A stretch of DNA of 64,000 nucleotides from Formicarius rufipectus (GCA_013399695.1 VXAU01004384.1:1013818-1077817), one strand, 5' to 3'; shown: positions 12,978 to 26,192, counted from the first letter of the stretch. Made by a program: numbers and translations. Notes: a model not told the origin generated them from the sequence alone.

Positions 12978-13022
12978 CACACTCACACTCTCACTCACAC
13001 ACTCACACACATCACACACACG
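12978..13022. repeat. CA/CT-rich microsatellite in the CpG island
   Basis: A degenerate array of CACACT, CACTCA and CACACA units inside the CpG island. If transcribed it would lie in a 5' UTR or just inside the first intron. Impure arrays of this kind vary in length between individuals. Confidence 0.9.
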
Positions 13023-13619
13023 CACCGACCCGGCCAGGGATCCTCCCCAAATTCCCGCCCCTGCCGCCGCGCCGCCGGGCCCCGCTGGGAGCGCTGCGCT
13101 CGGTTCGCCGCGCCCGCTGCCCCGCACGGTGTCCCGGCCCCCGCACCCTCTTGCGGCTCGGGAAGCGCTCCCCGGGGGCCCGAGCGCGGCTGGGGAACCC
13201 CGGCAGCGGCGGAGACCGTCGGGCTTTCACTTAGAGACAATTCCTGGTCGAGCTGGGTTGTCTGCTGCCGCTTGCCACAGGTGATTCGGTCCTGAGTGAA
13301 GTCATTGCTGGAGTACCTCCCAGTGCCGGAGCGCTCTCTGTCCCCAGGTGTTTCACACGCGGACATCCTCCTGCCCGTAGGTACTAATGCTGCGCTGACT
13401 CCTCGTTCATGCGGGTAAACCTGTTGCGGTGCGTGAGGCTTGTTGTGCAATCATAGCCTCGCTCCGCTGTCCCTCTGAAATGAGTTCTTCCTTCAGTCTG
13501 CAAGTGTCTGCTCCCGAGCGGACCTGCCTGAAGGCTTGGAGCCGTGAGTCTCTCCTGCCTGCTGTGTTTACAGGAACCTTTACGGCAGTCAGATAAGTGT
13601 TGCGCAAGTACGAGATTGA

Positions 13620-13830
13620 ACTGAAACGGATTCTTTAACAAATACTTTGGCTTTTACCCCGTCATCATTCCTGGAAGGAGATATGAAGCAACAAGTGCAG
13701 GCTGTTTCTACGTGGCAAAAATATTATGATACGCCTATGCTGACATAATTACATCTCGGTACTTAAGCCAGTAAATTTTCACGTGTATGTGCAGCTCTAG
13801 CTATGGTTTTAACCTCATTTTAAATCCCAG
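13620..13830. promoter_or_regulatory. Island-shore candidate regulatory block
   Basis: A repeat-free block just outside the CpG island that keeps isolated CpGs in AT-rich sequence, for instance within TACGTGGC near 13710, ATACGCC near 13730 and TTTCACGTGTATG near 13777. The last contains a perfect CACGTG E-box. The preserved CpGs suggest either low methylation or constraint. No reading frame supports an exon. Confidence 0.25.
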
Positions 13831-13936
13831 CAACACTGAGCCCCAGAGGACTTAAGGCTCTGAGAGTTTTACCAGATTAACAGTGGTCCTGGATTTGCCC
13901 ACCTGCCCACTCAGGTGCACTGTGAGTCGGAAGACA

Positions 13937-14000
13937 GACTGGAATGACTTGCCCAAGGTCACAGAAGGAGGATGAGAGAAGCAGTAAAAACCATCCAGTT
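13937..14000 (+). mobile_element. MIR-like SINE relic
   Basis: The core reads AATGACTTGCCCAAGGTCAC followed by AGAAGGAGGATGAGAGAAGC, matching the highly characteristic MIR segment 'GTGACTTGCCCAAGGTCACA' in plus orientation. MIR elements are ancient amniote tRNA-derived SINEs that survive in birds as short degraded pieces. The flanks are too diverged for me to set exact ends. Confidence 0.7.
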
Positions 14001-17000
14001 TTATGTCTGTGAGAGTATCAATGCTTCTAACTTCCTAATCTAAAATTCATCCATTTCTTTGTCATATGAATACCACATTTATTGCAAACAAGTGAACTAT
14101 ACTATGTTGTTAGATATTATGCTACATTACAAGTATAGTGAGGAACTCCCATACAGAATGATGCCATAATATTGATGGGAAAGCCTGGAATGAAATAAAT
14201 ATTAAATAAAATAAAAAAATAAAATTAGTATTATACTGCTTCAGGTTTGAATCTTAAATGATTCAAGATGAGTGAACTTCGGGAATCATCTCTAACTTGT
14301 ATTTTCTGCTTGTGCTGTATGCAATTACAGTTAGCAAGTGAACTTTTCTTTTCCTATGCAATCACACACAGATCCAGTCCAGCACTGGGCAGAGAAAAAC
14401 CACTGGTAAAGGTTTATCTCAAGACAAACTAAAAGGTCTTTAAATATCATCAGTGTAATGAAGACCTTTGCAAGCAAGGTACAGAAGAAACAAGAGACTG
14501 CTACTGGGTTTTGTGCTGTGATAGTCCTTAATAGGGCCAAGTGTCCTGCATGAAAAGTGGTAGATGCAGCAGTAGTATCTACCCCAGGAGCTTGGCAGTG
14601 TGGGTGACCCAGTCTCACTCAGAGGAATACATGGAAAAGGCCTTTTGTATCCCTGAGGTCTGCTGTGCTCTGCTCTGACTCGGCGGGCACAGCTCCATCC
14701 GCTGGATCCTCATTGCTCGAGTATCTACTCAATTCATGATTCCCACTAAGCAGATATGACAAGAAGATAATTAGGGAAGCACTGCAGTTTGTCAGGTGTC
14801 TTGTTAGAACCACGGTTTTAGTGCTCTTCTTGTTGTTAGGGTTGACTGGTTGGTTTGCTTTGCCATGAGAGAATTAAATTATTTTCTACTTACGCTGAGG
14901 CTTGGGGAGGATCACATTAATATGCTCCTTTACCTAAAAAGGGCTATAAACCAGCCTATAATAGCCTTTCGCTGATGTTTAATAACCAGAGTGGATATTC
15001 TGGAGAGAGCAGGTTAGAACTGGCTTCGAATGGATCAGTGGTATGAGAAGATCAGAGGACAAACAGAAACAGTGTGCCATGGTCAGACCTGCCCCAGGGC
15101 TGCTGTGGTACACAGCTGAGTCAAAACTTCTAATCTGACACCAGTTTCAGGATGTCCAACTCACAGTTAACTGTCCAAACTCATTACTCCATGGGTGAGT
15201 AGTATCAGCAGTGTCTTACTTGTACATTCACCACTTCTGACTCCACTGGCTATTTTTAAGATACCTTGTGTCATTAGCATCTTTCTAGCTTTTCTGAGTA
15301 ACGTGAGAAAACTGAAAAAGCCGAGAGCAGAGGGGCATATGCGCCTGGGTGTCGACCTTGATGCTACCCCTACAACAATGTTCCTCCTCTGCATTGGGCT
15401 GAGTAACTGTGCTATCTCAAGAGGCAACAGAACATTTTTTCTCTCTTTTTACTCTGCAACTACAAGATCTTTCGGACTGGTGCAAGGGAAACAGGCCGTG
15501 AGGCTGGGGCAATGAAGCAAGAGAAGAACCATTCCTTCTATAAACAGCCTGACTTTTCATCAGATTATCTGCACAGTCTGATGACACCATCAGTCATAAG
15601 GCCTGTGAACATGAATTTTAATGGAGCTGGGGCACTTAGGCAGATAAACTTCTAATAAGATTCTCAAAGGAAACTTTAATCTCGTAGGCACTTCCCAACA
15701 TCTCACCAAGCACCTGCTCAAATCACCTTTAAAATCTGTGTCTCAGAAACAGTTCAGAAGGCAGAGTGCTAAAAGACAAGTTTTATACTATCATATTATG
15801 CAACGAGTATTTAAGAAAGACTACTACTAATTTTGCTACTATTAACTTTCAGTCTTCCTCTAAAATCCAAGTTTGTAGATTATGATTTGGTATTTCTTGT
15901 TAACCTCAGCCAGTCTTCATCTGGCTTATTATTCAGGAGGTTCCAGGGATGGAGAGTGCCTTCTGGAGACAGGTTAGCTCCAAAGTCAGTAACTTTACTT
16001 CACCTTTATGTACACCAGGTTTCTGCCAGAAACAAGGACTTCATGGATAATTAAATTATATCACACACACAACTTATTGTTCACATTAAAATCACTGGAG
16101 TAATTTTAGCTGTTAGTGTTGCCTTAGAGTGGCAAAATACCAGCAATATTTTCAGACAGAAGAGGCAGTTCTGTCAAGAAGAATAAGAGCTTTCTAAGGA
16201 TACTGGATTTCATTATTTACTTCTTTCCTGGGCTGACTGGTAACATTTATCAACCTCTATCCTTCATGGCTAGTCTGCTTAATCTTTGAATACGTGAGGT
16301 ACTATACAAGCCTCCCACCTCAGCATTATTAAAATAGGATATGCAGTCTGTTTAGCAACTACACAACTCAGTTTGGGGAAGATGCCTCAGGCAGAAGACA
16401 GCATGTGGGAGAAGGTAAGGAGCACTTTTAGGGGGTCATCATAACTGTGCAGCACTGCATATGGTTTTCCAAACCCACGTGGATACAAGGACCTGTCTAG
16501 CCACAGGAACAGAGTTCACAGCTGATTTCAGCTGTTGAGAAAGGCACTTGGGTTTGAGCTGGTTCAAATACTTCAGTCCTGCAGCACAGCCAAAGTGGTA
16601 TAGTGACATGGGCTGACTAAACTGTGGCCCACAGAGGCAGATGGAGCGGGACAGCAGCAGCAGAGCTAGTCAGAAAAACACTGTCCCCATTTAAGAGGGG
16701 CAGGTGGCCCTCCCATCCCTTGCCACTCCCTGCTCCCCAGCAGGAGAGGTGCAGCAGCCTCAACAGCCCCAAGCACCTGTCCAGGGCTGGCTGAGTGGGC
16801 CTGAGCACTGAAGCCCATCATCAGCACTCGAGTGGGGATGCAGAATCATCAGGGCCATGGTCCTTGAGCTGTATAAGGAAGCTGGTGCTTGGGGGAACTG
16901 TTCTGGTGCCATCCTCACAAAAGTGATCTCTGCATCCCTCAGCAGAAACCAAAGTAAGATGTTTTATGGGAGGAATTGATCTGTCCATGTCCTTGAGTGC

Positions 17001-19195
17001 CAGGACTCATTTTTCCCTCATGGAAGAGAAGCTTAGAGCTGCCACTGTGTAGGTTACACACAAACAAAAAGGAACTAAGTTGTGAAAGGCCTTGTTGATA
17101 GAAATTGTGACATGAAAGCTCTCTATACTCCTTGTTTTGTGTGTTTGGACATTTTCTAGCATGAACCCTTCATGAGTTTGTAGGGTCAAATATGTCTTTG
17201 GGACCCGCCTTAGTTTTTTGAGTCACTGTCATATGTAAAAGAAGAATTAATCCATTTCATTCTTAGAAGTTCTTTTTAAATTGGCCCACCATGATTGAGT
17301 GGGATTCATATAGAATAGATGTGGAACAGATAATTTTACAAGGTTGTTACATGTATTTCCCTCTGTTATATTAAATAAGGCTTCTGCTGTAAATCTATCT
17401 GCAGATACCAGAAAAGCCTTTGATCAGACTCAGTAGTCATTTATCTTTTCCACCCTTGAGATGATGAGAATCAGACCAAAATCCATTACTTTCTTAGGAT
17501 TAATATACCCAGCTAAAGCTGACAGCAGCCTTATTAAAAGTTACAAATCCATAAGGTTTGGGCTGAAATAAAGTATTAAGCAGGGCACTCCCTTGTCTCC
17601 TCTACTGGTTGTTTTCTCAGTATGCTGTGCTGTAAAGGCTTTGCTCCAGCAATGTTACATTTCTGGTAAAGAAGGGAGGTTGCACTCTGTTCTGACAGCT
17701 AATTATGTGCTGCCACAAAGCACAGTATTCCTGCCCACTGTACTGCACCAGTACTGTACTTTCTCGCAAATACAATTCTCCCTTTGGATCTTGCCTGCAT
17801 CCAATGTAGGAGCTTTGAAAGGTAGTTTCACTTTCTGCTGGCTGTCACCTCAGCAAGAGATAATGGACTCGGTGTAATCAAACATTATTGGTTCTTTTAA
17901 AATGAAATTTCTCTTCAGTTATTCAGCTTAAAAGGATTCACATAACTGGAATAACCTAGCTCTGTTACTGGTTTCTTGGAAGACACCACTAAGGTGAATC
18001 TTATCTCCCATTTTAATTACTGTTTTCAAGTTCTTACAGTCCTTGTCCCAGTTACATCTTGTTGCGAAAACCACCAGAGAATGATATATTAAAATTTATG
18101 CAGACAGGTGGCAGAGACAAAATTAAAACTAATAACTATAGGAGAAAAGAAATCAAAGGTGGTTTGGCAATTCTGAGGTCTTAATAGTTGGTCACTCAGT
18201 TGCACTGGCTGTACAAGCAGTGCACTAATGCCTGGGCTATGTGAGTGGCTGTGTGTCACAGCTTGCTGTGTGGCACTTGGGACTGCCACGGTCACATCCA
18301 TTAGCCTTGGAGTAGGAATGGATTGTGGCAGTGGGTGACAGCTGGAAAAACCATGGAAATTGCCTGGATACAGCTCCTTCTTTATGCCCAAAGAGGAGAC
18401 GACTGTATTACACCATTGAAAGACTAACAAAATGACACAGAAAACATCTAAATGCATCACTTTACTTCCTAGTTTTGTTGCTATTTTGTGACATAATAGC
18501 CCATCTTATATAACAATTTTTGTCTTATTTTTATTCCCCATAGAAATGGTGCTTATCTTGCGTAATTTAGAAAGCCCTTTTGAATTTTTCCAAACTGGTG
18601 CAAGTCTAAGTCACATTGCCTGAGTTCAGTATCATTCTTGGCTGAATAAGTCAGTAGTAAAACAGTCCCACCCTCCCTCCTCCACAACGGCTGCTCATCC
18701 CTAACCCCATGTCACCCACCCCCTTTGTGCTGGCACAGTTGTTGGTGCAGCTGCGAGCTGAACAACCTAGGGAACTCAGATGGCTGGGGAAAGCAAATGT
18801 TTCAGGGGCCAAGCTCATTTTTAATTTGGATCAGTTTCCTGATCTGGCTCATTGTGTGGTTGTCCAAATCCTCGTGCTGATCTTAGGCAGGGGCAGGACT
18901 GAGGTAGGAGAAAGCAAAACTTATCTTTTTGATTGTGTCATTCACTTCAGCCAGTTTAAGGTGGTTATGAAACTGTGATAGACTAAGTGAGCTTCTTTTT
19001 AACCAAGGAAAAGTACTTTCATTTTGAGCATAACTGCAAACATGGTTTTAGGTGAATGGCACTAACCACAGGAGCAGGGCTCCCTGGTGAACAACTGAAG
19101 ACAAGGAGAAGGTGTGACAGGAAAGAGAAATGCTGTGAGCAGATGTGATCACTGCGTGTTAGAAAAGGCAGTTGTTGGACACTGCATTGTATGGT

Positions 19196-19247
19196 AAAAA
19201 AACAACCAACCAAACAAAAAAACCCAACCAAGCAAAAAAAAAACCCA
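19196..19247. repeat. A/C-rich low-complexity tract
   Basis: Degenerate repeats of AACC, CAAA and poly(A) units. No adjoining element body identifies it as a transposon tail. Confidence 0.85.
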
Positions 19248-21790
19248 CTGCTCTTCTGCTGTTCATGAACCAACAGAGGCCAAAGAACTGCAAGGATCCC
19301 ACCAACAATTCTTAATCAACTCTTCAAAAGGCAGACTTATGCTCAGATGGTTTAAAAGAAGCCAATGCCTGGGCACTGGGTATGCCTCCATTCCCTTTTT
19401 TTTTTATTCCCTTACCTGCATTCTCCAGAGTTTTCCTTTGCTCTTTACTTAAGGTGTGGAAACTGAACTTTGGAGAGTAAGTAAATCAGTATTTAATTAG
19501 TCATCACAAGGCAATGGGCTCTTGTGAGTTCTCAGTAACAAACAGCCCTGACAATAAATGCTGTGTGTTATATTAGTTTCCGTTTGCACTTTCAGGAGGA
19601 AATTACCTTGTAGGTTTCAGACAACCGGGCAGTCACACACAACACTGAAAAAGGTTGCCCACATGACAAAAGAGTTTTGACCAATTTTAAATGCCACTAT
19701 TTTCTTGCTTGACCAAAAATAACCAAATTTTTGACAAACAGCTTTGAGCAGCTTTTAAAGAAACCCTCTCTACCTTTCATAACTCTTACACAAATCACAT
19801 CTGTAAATTCTCTAAGTAAAAATTGGGGGAAAAAATTAAGCTAAACTCTTACAGGTTGCAACCAACCAAAATTGATGTTGCTAGTATAATCTCAGTTAAG
19901 CACTTTCTTTAAGTGCATCCTGGTACCTGTCTTTAATTGAATGCTCATATATGTTTCTTCCTAAAGGCCCGTGTCTTACTCATTGAAGAGAAAAAATAGT
20001 GGTCAAATAATTCAGAGTTAACTTGTTTGTCCACAGGTTCATGCTGCAGCTAGCCATTATGGGCACTGGTTTTGCAATATTTAGTTACAAAACCGAGAGT
20101 GACTTACAATTCATAGCTCATCTCTTGACACAAAATTCATCTTTCCTATCCCTGCCAAATTTGATCTCTCTTCCTGAGTGGACAGGAGCACTAGAGCTTC
20201 TCAAGGGGGAAAAATAATAATAAAAAAGCTCTTTAGTATTTTTAACCCTGGCTAAAATAAATTCATTATTTTATCCTCTTTTCACAAATACTGTTTTGTT
20301 GACATTTTCTGCATATACTCTGCCTGAAGTACACACCAAGAACAATTAATGTTTGATGGTGTTCCAAATACATAAAGTGACTATAGTCTCAATGTGGCAA
20401 GTGTACTGGGCAACCCGAATTACCAGTGATTATCTCAGTCCACTAATAATATACTCTGATGCACCAAAGCATGCTATGCACATCCAGAGATTCTGCTGTT
20501 GTTGGAGGTGACAGAGGGGAGGGAAAGGAACCCTGCATCTTGGGGAACCCTACAGCTACCCACCCTGCTCCTGAGCCTAAGGCCTTCAGCACCTAGAAGA
20601 CAGCCCTGATAGACCATGCACACTTGTCAGAGAGCGACCAGATGGAGGAGTACAATTTATGGCCAGCAGTTAGGCAAGCTTGCACTGTGATCTAATCAAA
20701 TCTTGAATAAAATAGGTCAAGGTTGGTCAGTGTTCAGATGAGGTACACTCTAGGGAAAACACAGATACTGTAAAAAAGAGTTTAGGATTTGGATTTAGGA
20801 TTCAGCTGACAAAACTCCTAAGGCATGGTCCTGATTTTAGGCTCGATTCCCAGACGTCTGAGATACCCACACAGGTCCCTGGTCTGTTATGTAGAAGGGG
20901 CACTGTACTGCTGGAACCACATTTCTCATTTTTCAGACAAATAAAATTACAGTCATGCCTTGTGATGAATTAAATAAATCATTCTTGCCTTTGCTTGTGG
21001 ACATGACATTTTCAGAGGCAACATAAATGGAGAAAAGGAGCTTCTTTGGTTTCTGTGATCCTAGTACAACCTGCTAGCCTTCTCTCTGCAAAATACCATT
21101 TAAAGCTTTTCAATACAAGGGCACCAAAAGCAAGGCATTTAAGCTCCTTGAAGATTGCAAACAGAATGAGAACTTTCTGGCAAGCAAAACACATGCAAAA
21201 TAAAGGAAATTATATAATCTGTTGCTTTACAGATATTCTTTTCCTTTTACATTCCTATTTCCCATCCATTCACACTCCCACCTAACAATCTTTACCTCAA
21301 CTAATTTCCCCTGATGCTGTTCTAATGTGGTTTCATGTTTATGATAATTTCAAGCTCCTTGGTTCAAATTCTGTAATTTTTCTTTGCCCCAAAAAAACAG
21401 TGTGATAGTAGAATTTTATGGGTAACTATTATGCTCAATAAAACATGCAAATTTTTGTCTCCAAATAATCAAAGACAATGACAACTATGGTGCTTGGGAA
21501 ATTAAGTACTCAGAATGTAACTAATCAAACTGACATTTAGCCAGGACAGTGAAATGACATGACTGGCTCAACAGAAATGTGGTCATGAGTATTCTGGTAA
21601 TTTCCAGTGGTCAGGCCTCACTCTGCCCTCCAATCAACCTCTCAGCAGAACACCTCCTGCGTGCTGCGTGGTGCAGGATGCTGCAGAGTGATTGCCAAGG
21701 CCAAAATGAATTTATAAACCTTGCATTCTCTCTAGACTGTATTGCTCAGATGTATGAGTTTATCAGTCTACAAAAGAATTAATTTCTAGA

Positions 21791-21805
21791 TTTTTTTTTT
21801 TTTTT
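21791..21805. repeat. Poly(T) tract
   Basis: Fifteen consecutive T residues, followed by AGGCTGAAAA. Viewed as plus-strand pre-mRNA it resembles a polypyrimidine tract plus AG acceptor, but no matching donor or coding exon follows. Confidence 0.9.
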
Positions 21806-22610
21806 AGGCTGAAAAACATCCACATATCATGTGCTTTGTTTTCATTTTTGCTTTTCTCTGCCTTACAGTCATTCATCTTTGATGAAAGCGAATCAGAGGA
21901 GCAGTGCCTGCCTTATGGTTGATTTGTGGTGTATAATCATGTTAAAGACAGATCACTGGTTTTCTCCTTACTACAGTGCCATTTGTAAGAGGCAATTATC
22001 CCTGCATGGTGCAGTTGTCAGGATCTAGTGATTGTAAATGCTTGTTATCAGTATGGAGACAGCTAAATGTGGTGTGTTTTTCTTTAAAGCTGATTTGATT
22101 TTCCAGAGCTGCCTGTCATCCTGGAAGTTTTTCCAAATGCAGGTCAGTTTTCAATCCACAGACAAGGGAGGTTCTTTTTATGTGAATCACATTGGGCAGA
22201 GTCTGGGTACTGCTCCCACCTGCTCCAGGGAAGGACTGTGGTCCAGGGAAAAGAACAGGAGCGTGTGTGCACTGGGAAATCTCCAGGCTTGCGCTGCGTT
22301 GAAAGAAGCCCCACTAATGGCAGTGACCATGTGCAAATGACAAAATAAAGGGGTGGGGGGGTGTTATATAGGAAAGAAAACATACCAAAACACTCTAGTT
22401 TGTTTCAAAAATTAGGTGGAGAACATGCAAAGGGTTCTAAGTCTTAATGACTTCAGTTCTACAATTTGCCACTAATTAGTTCTACAGTGAATAACTGGGA
22501 ACAAAACAAGGAGTGACAGACTAGGTCAGCCAGTGGTTTGTCAACCTCTTGTCTTCTCTTTCCTTCTGGGGCCTTTATGTGAAAATTTTTCATTTTGTAT
22601 ACACCATCTT

Positions 22611-23318
22611 TTAATAGTAATCAGGAATGAAACTGCATGTGTTATATACTATACAAACATCCACTGAAACACTGCACTTGCTCTTCGATCCTGTAAAGCA
22701 TGGGAAGAGCAGCTCCTCCCCTGCTGATATTTGTGCAGCTACTTCTGGTGGGCATACACACAGCTTAATCTTTTCCCTGCCAACCACCTCCCTGACTCCT
22801 GCTATCTCAACCCAGTAAGCCCCACATTTGTTTCTTCTCTGTCTCTTTCTGCAGCTTAGGTTGTGTTTAAGCTCCATGACTATTTTTCTCCGCTGTGTAT
22901 TTACCTCCCTGATCTCATCCCTAACATTTTGTTCTTTCTCTCCCAGCTTCCCACACAATGAAGATCTCATTAATTGTACCTTATTTACCCCATTTATGTC
23001 ATAAATGTGTAAGAAATTGAAAATGTGGTGGCTTTGAATTGTCCGCTCCTTCACTGAACAATGAAAATGTGACCTTAATCTACCAATACACTGTTGTGAT
23101 GGAGCATCAAAATTCCTGTTGGGGGATGCCTGCTCTACTCTGGTGGACCTTAACCAGGAGCACATGACTCTCGGAGTGCAGCAGTAATGCTCACTCACAG
23201 CCCTCACACTGGGACTGCTGAGAAACAGAAAGGGCTGAAAGGAGCTGTAACATGTTAGTAAACCCACTGCTCCAGAGAGCAGCAGTCTGGGCCTTTGCAG
23301 AACTCCAACAGCATCCAT
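22611..23318 (-). other. Unassigned 235-codon open frame
   Basis: The longest uninterrupted frame in the window, on the minus strand, ending just past 22611. The translation begins with a leucine-rich segment (about residues 8-45), has a highly charged middle (about residues 118-185, rich in K, R and E), and a cysteine-containing C-terminal part. I recognise no domain, signal peptide or transposon motif. A frame this long is unexpected but not impossible in 64 kb of this composition. There is no CpG island or clear promoter near it, and no splice sites define an exon. It could be chance, a decayed pseudogene, or part of an unrecognised repeat. I do not claim it is a gene. Confidence 0.15.
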
Positions 23319-24105
23319 GTCAGGAACAGTATCCTCTATGTTGTTTTTTTTATCTGAAATTAACTATTTATTCTGAGAGCAATGCACATATATGCAGCTT
23401 TCTGAAGAAAGATTTCTGGAAGCCTTAAATATCCTATCACTCCCAAATGCCTCATTCCTCATTAAAATCCATCAGGCTTCCTCAGACAACGTAGGATCTG
23501 TTCTTTGAGGATTCTTGGACATGTTATACATTTCTGTACCCAGAGCAATTGCACATACCCCAGTTCAGCTTATGTCATAAGCAGTCATCCACACTGAGAA
23601 ACTGCTCTGAAACACTCTCAGTTTGCTGAGAAAACTGTGGTGTCCAGCTTCATCAAGCTACCTGGAATAGTTTTGTGTTCTGCTTGCTAGGATTTGCTTA
23701 TTTGAGTTTATCTTGGAAGGTGAGGGGGTGCAGGTGGGGTGTGTGGGGTGCCTTTTGTCCTTTTAAAACTCATCAGCTCAGTGGCTACCAAGAGCTCACA
23801 TGCCGCAAAAGAACATCAGAGGCACTGCATGTTATTCCATCACTGGGGATCTGTCTAAAGCTACATCAGGACGTTTGTAAACTGGATATTGAAACATCAC
23901 AAATCTAGACCACTCGCTCCACCAACACACATTATTAAGGTATACAAGCCATCAAGAAGACAGTACCCTGCAGGTATGCAGGTGTTGCTTATGCAGGGGT
24001 GGGGCACAGCTCGGCAACAGCGTTTGAAAAAGGAGGCCAAAGCTTTTAAAGGGACCATGCTCCTCTTACCAGTAAAACAGCAAAAGCCACTAGTTTGTAA
24101 GTGCC

Positions 24106-24123
24106 TTTTTTTTTTTTTTTTTT
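24106..24123. repeat. Poly(T) tract
   Basis: Eighteen consecutive T residues. No retroposed gene body is visible on the minus strand beyond it. Confidence 0.9.
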
Positions 24124-24340
24124 GCCATTAAAAGGATTTCCAAAAGTAGGAATGCTGAAGTTTTCCTCACACCATTAGTCTCTATTTCATTTGTGATAAG
24201 TGCTTCAATTAGCAGGTACATATTCACCAAGCAGTGGGCAGCTGGGAAAACTTCATCCCTTTCATCCAGCTGGGCCAGCAGAGTGTGCATTCCATAGCTT
24301 TTCTGCCATCCCTGTGTGGATTAGCACTGTGTTCCCCCTC

Positions 24341-24356
24341 CACACACACACACACA
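24341..24356. repeat. (CA)8 microsatellite
   Basis: Eight perfect CA units, directly visible. Confidence 0.95.
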
Positions 24357-26192
24357 GATTTTATGAAGGTCATCAGAAAAAGACAGCCTCCTTCTCACTG
24401 ACTGGCCATGCATTCAGAGACATACATGCAGCACACACCTTGCTGACAGAACTTTCTTCCACTTCTTGTAAGGAAAGTGATGGGAACCTTCTGGCACCAA
24501 CCTGTAGGAAAGCAGACTCTGTTGCACACTCTTACCAGCAGATCTTGTGAGCCCAGAGCCTTGCTTTCAGCAAGACAGACATGATAAAATCTTGCCTCTT
24601 TCTTCAATAACATGACTAATAAATGTAGAAATTCCTTTCTCCCCTCTGCCAATATCTGTCTTATCTCCCTTTCTTCCTTAGACATAATTTCAAACATGAA
24701 AGACATGTCTGTACTATGAACAGGCAACCTGAATTCTGGCATGAGCTCTATGGCACGTTGCAGCTTAGTGCTGGAGAGCTGCAGTTTGAGGTCTGGCAGC
24801 TACAAAACAGGGTAACTGGAATTTCTGCTGCTGCCTCACTGCTTGCCTGCTGAGACCCCGTGCCTGGGGACAGCATGGTCTCTTGTGAAGGCAGCATCAG
24901 GCTCCACCACAAATTTCTTTCCAAAGCAGGTGCACAGCTGAAAAAACACGGCAAGCATTCGTGAAATGAGTTCGCCATTAAACACTATATCAAGCAAGAA
25001 TCCATCATGAAGCCTTCCTGGAATTTTGGCAGCATTTCCAAGAGATCATCTGCAAATTGCTAGAGATGGGTGTTACATGTGTGCTGGAGGCAATAAATAA
25101 GAGTGATTTTAAGGGGCACTGTATATTGACAAAGTAACACCTCTCAGAATAGGATCCAACCACTGGCATATGCAGTCGAGACACACTAATAAAATGGAGG
25201 AGGACCTCTAGGGAGTGTCTTACACATATATTTAGTAGCACAAATACTAGATAAACAACCAGGCCCAAAGAATGCAAAAGGCTACAACCATACCAAACTC
25301 ACTCAGTTAACTTGCAAGTTTATTGTTCCTGAAGACCACAGTAACTCTACCTTAAGCACCCAGAATGCTCCCAAACTCCTTGATGTGAAACCCAGCTACA
25401 TTACAGCCTTATATTTCAGCAAGACATACATATTCATCAGGCTCCCACTTTATCTTTTACTACAAGGAGAGAAACACAGGCACTCTAGCTAAGAAGGAGT
25501 CATGGCATGCTCTGGCTAGGTCCCTGGTCTAGAATGCTGGGAAACCAAGAGCATCATTGTAATTCAAGGCATTTTTGCTTTAGCAACTTTTATTTACTAC
25601 TTGCTCAGCACCACATGACAGCTTTCTATCAAGGGAAAGTTTAAAAGTTGAGCTAGCGAAAGTTTCTTAAGATCTGAATCTAATTCAGTGGAAATCAATG
25701 GAAATTGTTCCAGTGACTTTTATAGAGATCAGATCCTTTAGGATTGATGGATGTCTCAATTTTAGAGTTATGCTATGTTTTCTTTAAGATTACTTAGGGC
25801 TTTCTCAGGGGTAAAGTTTTTAATTTTAAAAAAAGTAAATACCTTGATATTGTGTGTTGTGTACTGATGACCCAAACCATGATGAGCAGATACGCTGACT
25901 TATAAACAATAACAGTCTACTCATATATTTCCCCCAGATCTGAATTTTGCAAAACCAAGACTTTTTTTTTTTTTTCCCTGTGACTATATGTTTTTCCTTT
26001 GACTTTTAATTTCCATTGCAAGTGGCTACAAGGACGAAAAAAAATCCTCTTGTTCTGCCTTAAATATGAACACTGAACCTTTGTGCATATGGAGGAAAAC
26101 CTACAGGAAAAATTAGTAAGTAGCAGAAGTAAACTGGCTATTTCCAAAAAGCAGGCACGAGCACCACAATACTGACTGTTGTGACACAAGTC

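Larger units (their letters stand above)
12680..13570. promoter_or_regulatory. CpG island, probable promoter of an unidentified gene
   Basis: This is the only dense CpG island in the window. I count ten CpGs in the sixty bases from 12721 and eleven in the sixty from 13081; CpG density then decays to about 13570. It carries GGGCGGGCGGGC-type Sp1-like boxes near 12761-12774, and no strong TATA box is obvious within it. In vertebrates such islands mark promoters and first exons, often firing in both directions. Splice-donor-like sites exist on both strands, such as GTGAGC read on the minus strand at 12975-12970 and AG/GTACTA on the plus strand at 13380, so direction is undecided. Long open frames here reflect stop-poor GC-rich sequence. 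I do not recognise the downstream gene. Confidence 0.8.
14001..26192. other. Long gene-free stretch
   Basis: About 12 kb with no CR1 or other transposon I can recognise and no supported exon. Minor landmarks: a GC-richer patch at about 16620-16810, a degenerate AAC/CAA-rich tract at 19196-19247, T runs at 21791-21805, 24106-24123 and 25962-25975, a CA array at 24341-24356, and one long open frame at 22611-23318 described separately. The texture is that of intron or intergenic DNA. Confidence 0.55.

Noticed and set aside
12684..13295. Open frames of up to 203 codons on both strands in the CpG island
   Set aside because: Stops are rare in such GC-rich DNA. The translations are low-complexity (Arg, Pro, Ala, and His-Thr from the CA repeat) and cross the N and the microsatellite.
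19445..19500. Possible third MIR (GGAAACTGAACTTTGGAGAG)
   Set aside because: It resembles the MIR 'GGAAACTGAGGCTCAGAGAG' segment but lacks the CTTGCCCAAGGTCA core that makes the other two calls secure.
21360..21371. B-box-like GGTTCAAATTC suggesting a tRNA or tRNA-derived SINE
   Set aside because: No A box at the right distance upstream, no cloverleaf arms and no poly(A) or SINE body.
21791..21810. Polypyrimidine tract plus AG as a splice acceptor
   Set aside because: It is a plain T homopolymer; the following sequence is not recognisably coding and no donor pairs with it.
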